Translations under genes and position numbers: made by a program
Notes under the pieces: generated by a model
What the model was told of the DNA's origin: nothing
Database searches by the model: none
The model's input: only the letters and a program-made list of their open reading frames with translations
Assembly (NCBI RefSeq): GCF_001702265.1
Contig: NZ_MAUE01000002.1
Coordinates: 248,001 to 312,000, forward strand
Origin: Pseudomonas aylmerensis
GTDB taxonomy: Bacteria > Pseudomonadota > Gammaproteobacteria > Pseudomonadales > Pseudomonadaceae
Direction: 5' to 3'
DNA: 64,000 nt
Shown: positions 1 through 8,323 of the stretch, piece by piece
How positions within the stretch are numbered: position 1 is the stretch's first letter
How the letters are laid out: each line of letters begins with the position of its first letter

Positions 1-606
1 TTCGGCGAGCCCTTGTTGCCATTCATTGCCGGTGGCGGTTTTGACGGGGCCACCTTGAACCTTGTCCGAGCGTTTATGGCGGACTGGCGGTCGCCCGTGG
101 TGGGCACGGTCACACGTTTTATCGGGCGTGTCGCCGAGGTGGATCCTGCCGACCGCGAGCAGGCGACGGTGACAGTGAAGTCGCCGATCGAGCTGCTGGA
201 TACCAAGGTGCCCCGGGGTGTCTATCAGCCCTCGTGCCTGCGCACGGTATACAGCGCCGATTGCGGGGTGAACCGTGCCCTGTTTGAAACCGTGGGTCTG
301 GTCCAGGACGGCAGCACGGCTCTACGTGTGAACTCCAATGTGCCGGCCACTCAGGGCTGGTTCGATCAAGGCGTGATTCGTTTTGTGAGCGGTGCCAATG
401 CAGGTGTGACAAGAACCGTGCGCCGATTCACGGCAGATGGCGCCGTGACGATGATCCTGGGACTGCCAGGTGTGCCAGTGGCGGGTGATCAATTTTTGAT
501 TTACCCGGGTTGTCCACGGACGCTGGATGCTTGCACCAACAAATTTGGCAACCGAGCGCGGTACCGGGGTATGCCCTTCATTCCCGTCGCGGAGACCTCC
601 GTATGA
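1..606 (+). CDS. Phage DUF2163 / BR0599-family tail protein, 5' end outside window
   Basis: The reading frame is open from the first base, so the true start lies upstream; about 201 codons are present. The sequence resembles the C-terminal part of the phage BR0599 / DUF2163 family, proteins found beside NlpC/P60 peptidases in siphovirus-like tail clusters and gene transfer agents, where they belong to the distal tail (hub) region. The stop overlaps the next start as ATGA, which indicates translational coupling in a tail operon. No membrane segment or signal peptide is seen. The family call is from recall of conserved stretches around the PGCPRTLDAC Cys-rich motif near the C terminus and from gene order. 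Confidence 0.75.
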   Translation, partial: FGEPLLPFIAGGGFDGATLNLVRAFMADWRSPVVGTVTRFIGRVAEVDPADREQATVTVKSPIELLDTKVPRGVYQPSCLRTVYSADCGVNRALFETVGLVQDGSTALRVNSNVPATQGWFDQGVIRFVSGANAGVTRTVRRFTADGAVTMILGLPGVPVAGDQFLIYPGCPRTLDACTNKFGNRARYRGMPFIPVAETSV

Positions 607-1061
607 GCGCGTTCGAAGTACTGCAGCGAGATGCTGTGGTCGCGCAGGCCGAGCGTTGGTTGTGCACGCCCTATCAGCACCGGCAGCACCTGCTCGGCGT
701 TGGTATCGATTGCGCTTGGTTGCTGATTGAGGTGTATCACGCCGCCGGATTGATTCCCTCGATCGATCCCGGGGCGTATGCCCAGGACTGGCACCTGCAT
801 CGCAGTGAGGAGCGTTATCTGAGCTGGCTGGAGTTGTATGGCCGGCAGGTCGATACGCCACAGCGTGGTGATGTCGCGGTCTGGAAATTCGGCCGTACCT
901 TCAGCCACGGCGCGGTGGTGGTCGATGAGCACCGCATCATTCACGCCTATCGAGATATCGGCGTCGAGTTTGCGGATATGCGCGAAGAGCGGCTTTCCAG
1001 CCACACCGTGCGTTATTACACACTTAACCGATATGGAGTCAGCGATGGGGGGCAGCAGTAG
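603..1061 (+). CDS. NlpC/P60-type phage tail peptidase
   Basis: A 152-residue cysteine peptidase of the NlpC/P60 fold, the kind encoded just before the tail-tip protein in lambda-like and GTA-like tail operons. Such enzymes are thought to help the tail pass peptidoglycan or to process tail-tip proteins. The catalytic Cys is expected in GIDCAWLL (about residue 38), the His in FSHGAVVV (about residue 102) and a third polar residue in IIHAY. The start at 603 is chosen because it gives the ATGA overlap with the upstream gene; a longer in-frame extension to 510 would overlap the upstream gene by about 100 bases. The next gene starts 17 bases before this one ends. Confidence 0.85.
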   Translation: MSAFEVLQRDAVVAQAERWLCTPYQHRQHLLGVGIDCAWLLIEVYHAAGLIPSIDPGAYAQDWHLHRSEERYLSWLELYGRQVDTPQRGDVAVWKFGRTFSHGAVVVDEHRIIHAYRDIGVEFADMREERLSSHTVRYYTLNRYGVSDGGQQ

Positions 1062-3555
1062 TACCATTTCCAACAGTGCGACACGTATCAACGCGTTGCA
1101 GGTCCAGAGCAGTGCCAGTGGCAAGCCGATCGCCTGGATCGCCGGCCGTAATCGCATCAGCCCTAATCTCATTTACTACAGCGACTTTGAAGCGGTCGCA
1201 AAAACCACGACGAAAAAATCGGGGGGTAAAGGCGGTGGGGGGGCTACTCAGAAGGACACGACCTACACCTACTATGCGGCCATCATTTTGGCTGTCGGGC
1301 GAGGGCCGCTGGGGGCGATACACCGAGTTTTTCGCGACAAGGAAGTGTTTTCCTCACTGGCGCAGATTGGTTTGAACTACGCCAATGGTACCCATGACCA
1401 GGCCGTGTGGGGCTTTCTTCAGACTCGCCACCCAGCTGAAGCGATCGCCTACGCCGACACGGCCTACGTGTTTTCCAGCAGGTACCTGCTCAACGATAAC
1501 GCAGGCGTACAGAATCATACTTTTGAGGTGGACGGTCGTTATCAAGTGCCGGGCCTGCCGGATGCCAACCCGGGCGATTTCCTGCCTGGGCTTTTGCTCG
1601 ATCCTTTGGACGGAATCGGTTTTACCCCGGCATGGGTCGCGGATATGTCGAACTACCGCAACTATTGCTTGGCGGAAAACTTACTCTTGAGTCCAGTGCT
1701 CGACGAGCAGGCGCCAGCGAATGAGGCCATCGCGCGCTGGTTGCAGCTGACCAACAGCGAGCTGGTATGGTCTGCCGGTCAACTCAAGGTGATCCCCTAC
1801 GGCGACCAGGCTGTCACCGGCAACGGTGTGACGTGGTTTCCGAACATCACGCCAGTGGCGGATCTGACCGATGACGATTTTCTCTCAGAGGAGGGTGGGC
1901 CTCCGGTCTCACTCAAGATCAAGAGCCAGGCCGACAGCTACAACGAGGTGTCGCTGGAGATCCTTGATCGCGATCACGAGTACAACACGGACGTGGTCCG
2001 TGCGCCTGACCAGGCTGCCATTGAGCAGTTTGGCTCCAAACCAATGGACACCATCAAAGCGTACGAGATCTGCAATATCGCCATCGGCGCCCATGCGGCG
2101 CAGTTGTTGGTGCAGCGCAAGCTGTACGTGCGCAACGAATATGAATTCTCCCTCGGCTGGCAGCATGTGCTCCTAGAGCCCATGGACCTGGTGACGATCA
2201 CTGATCCTGGCTTGAACCTGCATCAGCGCCTGGTCCGGTTGATTTCGGTTGAGGAGGACGAAATGGGTAAGTTGGCGATCGTGGCCGAGGATGCGTTGCT
2301 GGGCGTCGGCAGCGCGTCCAATTATCCCGTACAGAGCAAGAGCGGTTATCAAGGCAATCAAAACGTCGCGTCAGGCCCCGTCCTTCCGCCCATCATGTTC
2401 AACCCACCCGAAAGCTTGCTGCCCGCCGGCACTTTGCAAATATGGGGAGGTGTTGCCGGCATGGGTGAAGCCTGGGGCGGCTGTGAGATCTGGATCAGCG
2501 CTGATGGTGACAGCTATCGGTTAGCGGAGACGATTTACGGAAGGGCGCGCATGGGGCAGTTGACCGCAGCGCTCGCATCCGGAAGCGACCCCGATACGGT
2601 TAACACCTTATCCATTCAGTTGGCAGCGGCGACCGAGTTGGCAGCCGCCACTACCGCTGAGGCAGATAGTGGCGCCACGCTGTGTTGGGTGGCTGGTGAA
2701 TTGCTGAGTTACCGTGACGCGGTGCTCACCGGAGTCGGAGGGTATGAGCTGAGCTATCTGAGACGCGGGCGTCTGAGCACGGCCATCTCCAGTCACTCGA
2801 TCGGTTCACCGTTTGTGCGGTTGGATGATGCGGTCTGGAAATACAGCTACACATCCGACCAGGTCGGCAAGACTGTCTGGGTCAAGTTCCGCTCATTTAA
2901 CGTGTTCGGCCGAGCGCTTGAGGATCTGGCGGATGTCACGGCCTACAGCGTCACGTTATCACCCGCCCGGGTAGCGCCTGATACTGCGCAAAACCTCGCT
3001 CTGGTCGGTGCCTTCGAGGCGCCATACTTCACCGTGAGCTGGGTGGCCGGAGCTCGTGCCGAGGATCGCTTGGTACGTGTTCGTCACGCGGGCAGCAATG
3101 CTCTCCTGCGAGAGGTGGCTACCACCAGTACGGCATTCACCTACCAACGTGAAGATGCGTTGGTGGATGGTGCGCTCATTCGCAGCTATCGGGTAGAAAT
3201 CATCGAGCGAAACGCTGCAGGCCAGGCACCAATGGTGTCGCTGTTGGTCACCAATACGGCGCCTGTGCCCGTTACGGGAACCACCGTCACGGTCACTGGA
3301 ACCACCACAGCGGATGTCAGTTGCGCAGCCAGTGTTGAGCCAGACGCGGCCGGCTATGTGTTTGTGTATTCGACAGAGGAGGACTTTGATCCGGCAACTG
3401 CAGGAACGATCGGCTATCAAGGCGTATCACGCACCGGGCAGATCACGGGGCTGACGCCAGACACCACGTATTACCTCTGCGCTGCAGCGTACGACACCTG
3501 GAGCAGTGTGCGCAGTCAACTCAACTTCGCTCCGGCGATCACCTTCATCACCTGA
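1045..3555 (+). CDS. Phage tail-tip / host-specificity protein (TipJ or GTA tail hub type)
   Basis: An 836-residue protein with the layout of phage tail-tip J/central hub proteins. The N-terminal part has a glycine/lysine-rich loop near residue 55, a middle region resembles the putative phage tail protein domain (PF13550-like), and the C-terminal third holds two fibronectin-III-like segments (about residues 650-740 and 745-830, with a GLTPDTTYYLC strand typical of FN3). It is expected to close the tail tube and contact the host envelope. ATG 1045 is preferred because GGAG lies about 6 bases upstream; ATG 1033 is an alternative. It overlaps the NlpC/P60 gene by 17 bases and is followed 12 bases later by the tail fibre gene. 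Confidence 0.8.
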   Translation: MGGSSSTISNSATRINALQVQSSASGKPIAWIAGRNRISPNLIYYSDFEAVAKTTTKKSGGKGGGGATQKDTTYTYYAAIILAVGRGPLGAIHRVFRDKEVFSSLAQIGLNYANGTHDQAVWGFLQTRHPAEAIAYADTAYVFSSRYLLNDNAGVQNHTFEVDGRYQVPGLPDANPGDFLPGLLLDPLDGIGFTPAWVADMSNYRNYCLAENLLLSPVLDEQAPANEAIARWLQLTNSELVWSAGQLKVIPYGDQAVTGNGVTWFPNITPVADLTDDDFLSEEGGPPVSLKIKSQADSYNEVSLEILDRDHEYNTDVVRAPDQAAIEQFGSKPMDTIKAYEICNIAIGAHAAQLLVQRKLYVRNEYEFSLGWQHVLLEPMDLVTITDPGLNLHQRLVRLISVEEDEMGKLAIVAEDALLGVGSASNYPVQSKSGYQGNQNVASGPVLPPIMFNPPESLLPAGTLQIWGGVAGMGEAWGGCEIWISADGDSYRLAETIYGRARMGQLTAALASGSDPDTVNTLSIQLAAATELAAATTAEADSGATLCWVAGELLSYRDAVLTGVGGYELSYLRRGRLSTAISSHSIGSPFVRLDDAVWKYSYTSDQVGKTVWVKFRSFNVFGRALEDLADVTAYSVTLSPARVAPDTAQNLALVGAFEAPYFTVSWVAGARAEDRLVRVRHAGSNALLREVATTSTAFTYQREDALVDGALIRSYRVEIIERNAAGQAPMVSLLVTNTAPVPVTGTTVTVTGTTTADVSCAASVEPDAAGYVFVYSTEEDFDPATAGTIGYQGVSRTGQITGLTPDTTYYLCAAAYDTWSSVRSQLNFAPAITFIT

Positions 3556-3567
3556 CAGAGACTCATC

Positions 3568-5625
3568 ATGCAACCTATTCAATTCTTTGCCGCAAGGGCT
3601 GAGGACGGCGTATTGCTGCCTGGAGCCACCGTTCACGTCTACAGCAGTGGTACCTCAATCCTTACGGCGTTGTTTAGCGACGCAGAGGCGACTGTCCCAC
3701 TTGCCAATCCGACTCATGCGGATGCGAGCGCACGGGTGTTTTTTTATGCAAAAGAACGAAGGATTGACGTATCGATTGGTTACGGAGGGTATGTTGCGCC
3801 TTTGCTGAAGGACATCGTAACGACTGATCCCGAGGACATTTTAAATGTGGTGGTTGAGGCTGCAGATCGGGCTGAAATTGCGAGTAGTCAAGCTCAGCTA
3901 TCTGCAGGAATCTTTGCGACTACGGCGCTCGGTTTAGCAGGTACGGTGTCGGGGAAATACTTCAGTGTGCCAACCGCCGATAACAATGAATATTTGATTC
4001 TGTACCAGAACAGTTCCGGGGTTGCGATTGAGGTCAAGCGCTACCCAAGCGCAGCGGCCGTGAGTGGTGTGACATCCCGGGTGGCAAGTATCGAGCCTCC
4101 GGTTAAGTCACTCAGTATCCAAGTCGGCAAAAACCTTTACAACAACGCCACGCAGGTTGCAGGTGGATCCTTTAATACGACAACTGGGGGAGATACGGCG
4201 CCGGGTGGGTCTTGGTATCGTAGCGAGTACATTCCAGTGGCAGCTGGCGCAACGTATAAGTTCTCTCTTGCTGCTGTCCCTGCAGCAGCGAATATGGCTT
4301 ATGCCTTTTATACCGCCGCTAAAGCGTTTATTTCTGGCGCTGGAGGTGCCAACAGTGTGAGTGCTCCGGCTGGAGCTGCATACCTGCGGGTAAGCTTTAA
4401 CTGGGCAGGTCCCATCACGGCAATAGTCGCTGCAGATGCGCTTCCTGGTCAGTACGTTCCATACCGGCTGGAGATGAACGGTAATAGCAGCGAGGCGGGG
4501 CTGTACATTGGTAAAGACCTGTTATCGAAAACGCTTGTTGAAACGGGTTCTGCCATAGTCGCCGGGTTGTCACCTCAACTGGATTATGTGACTGAGCGAC
4601 ATGCCTCTTTTATCGACACACCCTCTAATTTGTTTGATTACAGAGCACGGATAATCGGTAAAAATATTAGTTCGACAAATGGCTTGGAGGTCAACGTCGA
4701 AGGCTGGTGGGCGACGGGTTTTATTCCCGTTGCTAATGACGGTGCGACTTACCGATCAACAACAAAGTCATCAACCATCAACGTCATGCCCCAGCCGCAG
4801 TTCAGTACGCAAGGTGTGACAGGTGCATGGTATGACGCCGACAAGCGTTTCTTGGCCGGAATAGTGAACTTGAACAGCCTGACCGCGCCTGCAGATGCCG
4901 CTTATATACGTATTTCCTCCAACAGTGCTTCACCGGAGAAGATCATGTTTACCAAGGGCGCCGACTTGCCTATCAGGTATGAGCCCTATCATTCTTCGTT
5001 ATCGCTAACACGTGTGACCAATATACTCCCACCGTTCTGGGGGAAGAAATGGTGCGCATTAGGGGACTCGTTCACTCAGCTGAATTTGTACGCGGCGAAG
5101 TTGTGTGAGGTTACCGGGCTGCAGCAAACTAAAAATCTGGGAGTCAGCGGCCAGCTGTTACGTACGATGGCGGATAACTTGGCGACCGGTGATTTGGACG
5201 GAATTGATGTGGTGACCACCTGGGGCGGTACGAATGACTACGGCCACGGCAACTGTCCCCTGGGCACTCTGGCCGATCCGAAGGAAACGATCTCCATTCA
5301 CGGGAACGTACGGTATTTGATCGATAAGATCCTGACCATCAAGCCTACGGTACAGCTTTTTTTCTTCACGCCGACCAACCGCGGTCAATTTGGCTCTGAA
5401 CCAGTGCCGCCGGCATTGAACAGTTATGGCTTGAGCATCCAAAGTATTGGCAAGGCCATGATAGATGTATGCCGGGAAATGGGTGTGCCGTGTTTAGACA
5501 TAGGTGGCCAGTGCTGTATCAATAGTTATAACTTATCCATCTACACGACAGACAATCTTCATCCCAATCAGCTTGGGGCTGACATTCTTGGCAACTTGAT
5601 GGGAAGGTTTATTAATAGTCGCTGA
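3568..5625 (+). CDS. Phage tail fibre with two binding modules and a C-terminal SGNH hydrolase
   Basis: A 685-residue receptor-binding protein candidate. Residues 1-100 look like a virion anchor. Two related modules follow (about 188-300 and 354-475); each begins with an NL(Y/F) strand, has a central (E/G)(Y/F)IPVA stretch and ends with a TAPA(D/G)AAY(I/L)R-like strand and a final Y(V/E)PY, a pattern common in phage receptor-binding proteins. Residues 490-685 form an SGNH/GDSL hydrolase: block I ALGDSF near 498, block III GGTND near 553, and the Asp-His pair in DNLHPN near 663-667. Such domains usually deacetylate or de-esterify surface glycans. Codon use becomes more AT-rich than in the preceding tail genes, fitting a frequently exchanged gene. 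Confidence 0.85.
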   Translation: MQPIQFFAARAEDGVLLPGATVHVYSSGTSILTALFSDAEATVPLANPTHADASARVFFYAKERRIDVSIGYGGYVAPLLKDIVTTDPEDILNVVVEAADRAEIASSQAQLSAGIFATTALGLAGTVSGKYFSVPTADNNEYLILYQNSSGVAIEVKRYPSAAAVSGVTSRVASIEPPVKSLSIQVGKNLYNNATQVAGGSFNTTTGGDTAPGGSWYRSEYIPVAAGATYKFSLAAVPAAANMAYAFYTAAKAFISGAGGANSVSAPAGAAYLRVSFNWAGPITAIVAADALPGQYVPYRLEMNGNSSEAGLYIGKDLLSKTLVETGSAIVAGLSPQLDYVTERHASFIDTPSNLFDYRARIIGKNISSTNGLEVNVEGWWATGFIPVANDGATYRSTTKSSTINVMPQPQFSTQGVTGAWYDADKRFLAGIVNLNSLTAPADAAYIRISSNSASPEKIMFTKGADLPIRYEPYHSSLSLTRVTNILPPFWGKKWCALGDSFTQLNLYAAKLCEVTGLQQTKNLGVSGQLLRTMADNLATGDLDGIDVVTTWGGTNDYGHGNCPLGTLADPKETISIHGNVRYLIDKILTIKPTVQLFFFTPTNRGQFGSEPVPPALNSYGLSIQSIGKAMIDVCREMGVPCLDIGGQCCINSYNLSIYTTDNLHPNQLGADILGNLMGRFINSR

Positions 5626-5776
5626 TAGAGTTTATATCGTATATCGTAATGCGTAATTTTTTAAGGGGGAGTGATGTTTGATGGGCGTAATTTTGACGTC
5701 TTGCTAAATAGGTCACATTGATTGGTGTTAAATATTAAATAAATACTGCCTTCCATGGCGGCGAAGCGCATAGGGC

Positions 5777-5971
5777 TTATGAGCGGGTTCTCTTTTTGAG
5801 ACGATACTTTTCCCATCTCGACCTGGATTCAATTCTTCCAGAATCACCGAAGACGGTATAGCGGGTTGCCCTGTAAAAAGCCGTAGTTCTAGAAAATCCA
5901 AAACTTCTCACCTTTCGATACGCCCACAACCAACCTTGTTTGTTCGTTTTTTTTTCGGAGTTAGCATTCAT
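5777..5971 (-). CDS. Small basic protein of unknown function (64 aa)
   Basis: I do not recognise this family. The 64-residue product is strongly basic and aromatic, with runs such as RTTAFYRATRY and IESRSRW, and ends in a Lys/Arg-rich tail. No signal peptide or membrane segment is seen. The ATG at 5971 has a good AAGGG Shine-Dalgarno 7 bases upstream, so it is preferred over a possible upstream start at 6043. A run of nine A residues lies at codons 6-9, a slippage-prone tract. It is on the opposite strand to the tail and lysis genes, between the tail fibre and the endolysin, the usual position of an independently transcribed accessory (moron) gene. Confidence 0.5.
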   Translation of the reverse strand: MNANSEKKTNKQGWLWAYRKVRSFGFSRTTAFYRATRYTVFGDSGRIESRSRWEKYRLKKRTRS

Positions 5972-6156
5972 ACAGCTGCCCTTATTGCTGAAGCTAAAGT
6001 TTTCTCGGAATGATATCAAAGCGCTATATTTGGGGGCTGACAAATAATAACGTTCTTTTGGTTTTAGATTGTCTAGTTAAGAGGGGTAAATGTCTGTATT
6101 GCAGTTTGCATAACTTAATTGAAACTACCCGCGTTGCGAATTTTGGAGTTGGGAAA

Positions 6157-6666
6157 ATGTCACAACTTTCAGTTGCTCAGGCGGGCAGCAGTAACGCGCT
6201 CGCCTTTCTCGACATGCTTGCTTGGTCTGAGGGGACCAGTAGATCGCCGGTCACTGTATTGGATGGCTATGACGTCATTGTTACAGGAGTCGACATGAAA
6301 CCCGAGATCTTCAAGGACTTCAGTGATCATCCGTTCGCAAAAGGGCGTCCGTCGAAGGTCATCAACAGTAGGGGGCTGACCTCGAATGCCTCGGGCCGTT
6401 ACCAGCAAATGTTGAGGGACTGGCCGTACTACCGAAGTCTACTGGCCCTGCCTGATTTCAGTCCGATCAGTCAGGACCTGCTGGCTCTGCAGCACATCCG
6501 CGAATGCCGCGCACTATCGGACGTGCATGCAGGCCAGGTCGAATCCGCTATCGCAAAGTGCCGGAACATCTGGGCGAGCCTGCCTGGTGCAGGGTATGGG
6601 CAGCGTGAACACCGTGTTGACGATCTGATCCAGCAGTACCGTTTGGCGGATGGAGTGCGGTCATGA
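6157..6666 (+). CDS. Phage endolysin, GH104 lysozyme (lambda R-like lytic transglycosylase)
   Basis: A 169-residue enzyme that cleaves the glycan chain of peptidoglycan at the end of the phage cycle. It matches lambda R along most of its length: AFLDMLAWSEGT near the N terminus with the catalytic Glu, GYDVIVTG, FSDHPF, SGRYQ, DFSPISQD, and a C-terminal NIWASLPGAGYGQ. ATG 6157 is chosen because GGAG lies upstream and the lambda-like sequence starts shortly after it; the open frame continues upstream to 6010 but that part is low-complexity and AT-rich. No N-terminal SAR or signal sequence is evident, so export should need a holin. The spanin genes follow after a 303-base interval. Confidence 0.92.
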   Translation: MSQLSVAQAGSSNALAFLDMLAWSEGTSRSPVTVLDGYDVIVTGVDMKPEIFKDFSDHPFAKGRPSKVINSRGLTSNASGRYQQMLRDWPYYRSLLALPDFSPISQDLLALQHIRECRALSDVHAGQVESAIAKCRNIWASLPGAGYGQREHRVDDLIQQYRLADGVRS

Positions 6667-6969
6667 CGGCACTATGGAGATTCGCTGCATCGCCCAGGCC
6701 GAGTAGGATTGTGTATGTCTTGATTGCCTGAGTTGCGGTATAGCTCATGGTAATTCGCATGAGAATGGACCCCGGTCACGGTGAAGGGTGGACTGGGAGC
6801 TTTTGGACTTGCCGACGTTCACGTCGAGCATTCTGGTCCGATACAGCTGTTCTGACGGCCCCCGAGTTTGTAATTCGTTCGTGATCGGCGGGCTTATCCA
6901 GTTCTTTGATGACTGCAGTCACCAATTGGCGGGGCATTCCGTCGATCTACCCAGTTGGAGGGATGAGCA
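6667..6969 (+). other. Interval between endolysin and spanin genes; possible degraded small ORF
   Basis: About 300 bases with no convincing gene. A GTG-initiated 62-codon frame (6788-6976) ends as ATGCTGA overlapping the Rz start, but it lacks a well-placed ribosome binding site, has no membrane helices and resembles nothing I know. A 45-codon ATG frame (6749-6886) overlaps it. The position would suit a holin, but no hydrophobic helix typical of holins is encoded. The stretch may be a frameshifted remnant. Confidence 0.4.
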
Positions 6970-7497
6970 ATGCTGACCACGCAACCGAAATCGGCTGTTT
7001 TGTTGATCGCGATGGCTTTTGCCTTCGGCGCGGCTTGGCAAGTACAAGCGTGGCGTTACAAGGGAAAGCTCGAAAGCCAGGCCGCGCTTCAGGCTGACGA
7101 TCTAAACAATCTGACCCAAGCCGCGCTCCGCCAGATGCAGACCGAACAGGTCAAGCGCCTAGCCATAGAGCAACAACTCGCCGTCTCCGATCAAGAGCAC
7201 TCCCGAGAACTATACGATGCCAAACGTAATCAAGCTCTATTGCGTGATCACCTTGCTACTGCTGATGTGCGGCTGTCAGTCCTTCTCGACGCCAAGGATT
7301 CAGCCAGTCGCTGCAACGTGTCTGCCACCCCCTCGACCGTCGGCGTGGTTCATGCGGCCCGTCGAGCCCAACTTGACCCAACGCATGCTCAACGAATTAT
7401 CGGCATCACAGATGCCGGCGACAGAGGATTGATCGCATTGCGGGGCTGTCAGGATTATGCTAGAGAAATTTCGAAACTAAGGGGAGGTAACTTATAA
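6970..7497 (+). CDS. Rz-like inner-membrane spanin (i-spanin)
   Basis: A 175-residue spanin subunit that with Rz1 fuses inner and outer membrane in the last step of lysis. One N-terminal membrane anchor (about residues 8-24) is followed by a long Gln/Leu/Arg-rich helix with coiled-coil character (about 30-115) and a shorter C-terminal part, the standard Rz layout. GGAGGG lies 7 bases before the ATG. The Rz1 partner is encoded inside this gene in the +1 frame. It sits downstream of the endolysin, as in lambda-like lysis cassettes. Confidence 0.85.
   Translation: MLTTQPKSAVLLIAMAFAFGAAWQVQAWRYKGKLESQAALQADDLNNLTQAALRQMQTEQVKRLAIEQQLAVSDQEHSRELYDAKRNQALLRDHLATADVRLSVLLDAKDSASRCNVSATPSTVGVVHAARRAQLDPTHAQRIIGITDAGDRGLIALRGCQDYAREISKLRGGNL
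7217..7432 (+). CDS. Rz1-like outer-membrane spanin lipoprotein (o-spanin), nested in Rz
   Basis: A 71-residue lipoprotein wholly embedded in the Rz gene in the +1 reading frame. It has a short N-terminal hydrophobic signal with a lipobox ending MCGC, so the mature protein would start at the Cys near residue 19 and carry a lipid anchor in the outer membrane. The rest is Pro-rich (PPPRPSAW), as in other Rz1 proteins. A nested out-of-phase lipoprotein inside an Rz gene is diagnostic for this family. Met at the -3 lipobox position is less usual than Leu. Confidence 0.85.
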   Translation: MPNVIKLYCVITLLLLMCGCQSFSTPRIQPVAATCLPPPRPSAWFMRPVEPNLTQRMLNELSASQMPATED

Positions 7498-7637
7498 GTT
7501 GTCAGGAGAAAAGTATAGAGGCATAAAGGTTTTAAATGTTGTCAGTCGTTTGTCAAACCATCCCTGGTAAGTTGGATCTGCCTAATTTTCTGATAGATTT
7601 CTTATATTTATATTATTGAATATTGATTGATGGGCTA

Positions 7638-7934
7638 TCAGGTGTCTACAAAAATATGCTGTATCAGGTAATAACCTCTGTTTCTTACTGAGCGGAAAAG
7701 CTTTTCTCCGTGTGAAAATTTTTCAAATTTTGCTTGCAGTCTGCTTATGCACATGCAAAGACCCTTATATTGGTTAGGGTCTCTTTGAATGTACTCTATT
7801 ATCATTTCGTTTTTCACTGGCCGCCTAGGTTGGCTTGAAACTGTAAAAATCACGTCCCGCTCTGTCGGGGTCAGAGGAATAATGATGTTGTTGCAATGAC
7901 TTACTAGCGTTTTATCTTTTTTTTTAATGTCCAA
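7638..7934 (-). CDS. Stand-alone winged-helix (OmpR/PhoB-type) DNA-binding protein
   Basis: A 98-residue protein consisting almost only of a Trans_reg_C winged helix: LTPTERDVIF (first helix), a middle helix, the recognition-helix region with CISRLQAKF near 62-70, and the wing hairpin ending FRSVRNRGYYLI near 82-92. There is no receiver domain. The start is uncertain: the first possible codon is TTG at 7934 without a strong Shine-Dalgarno, and the frame is open further upstream without an ATG, so the gene may be 5' truncated. A tract of nine A residues follows at codons 4-6. It is AT-rich, reads away from the GGDEF gene, and could regulate the prophage or that neighbour (inference). Confidence 0.6.
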   Translation of the reverse strand: MDIKKKDKTLVSHCNNIIIPLTPTERDVIFTVSSQPRRPVKNEMIIEYIQRDPNQYKGLCMCISRLQAKFEKFSHGEKLFRSVRNRGYYLIQHIFVDT

Positions 7935-8323
7935 TAGGTGAATTTTCTTGCTTCCGCTGTGGTGAGGTTTACGGCGTCTAGATGCAATTCGGTAACTACC
8001 TACACAATTATGGCTGTAATTATTTTTTTGTGGTGTTGAATTTTTCTGGATGATTTGGTATTGGCGTTATTGTTGAAAGTCTCCCTTACTTAGCTAGATG
8101 CGAATCCCAGGGTTCAGTCGCGTGTGAATTATAAGGGGGGATTTACGAGAATGAGAGGTAGATGTTAGGTTTCGTCAGTGTATCTATCAGTACCTTGGTT
8201 TAAAATCCATAGCAATAATTTGGCGTCAAATTTATGGTGTTGAGCTCTCTGGCATGTGGCGGGCTCATGGCTTTAAAAACAAAGTTTAATTAGGTCTATA
8301 TTGATTGTGGGTGGGGTACTGCT
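7935..8323. other. AT-rich divergent intergenic region in the prophage accessory block
   Basis: This 389-base stretch separates the minus-strand winged-helix gene from the plus-strand GGDEF gene. No ORF with a ribosome binding site is seen. It presumably carries the promoters of both genes and would be the natural target of the winged-helix protein, but no convincing paired -35/-10 element or operator could be picked by eye. Base composition is clearly lower in GC than the core genes to the right. Confidence 0.5.

Noticed and set aside
6788..6976. GTG-initiated 62-codon ORF before Rz as a holin gene
   Set aside because: No transmembrane helix pattern and no well-spaced Shine-Dalgarno; kept only as a possible degraded remnant.
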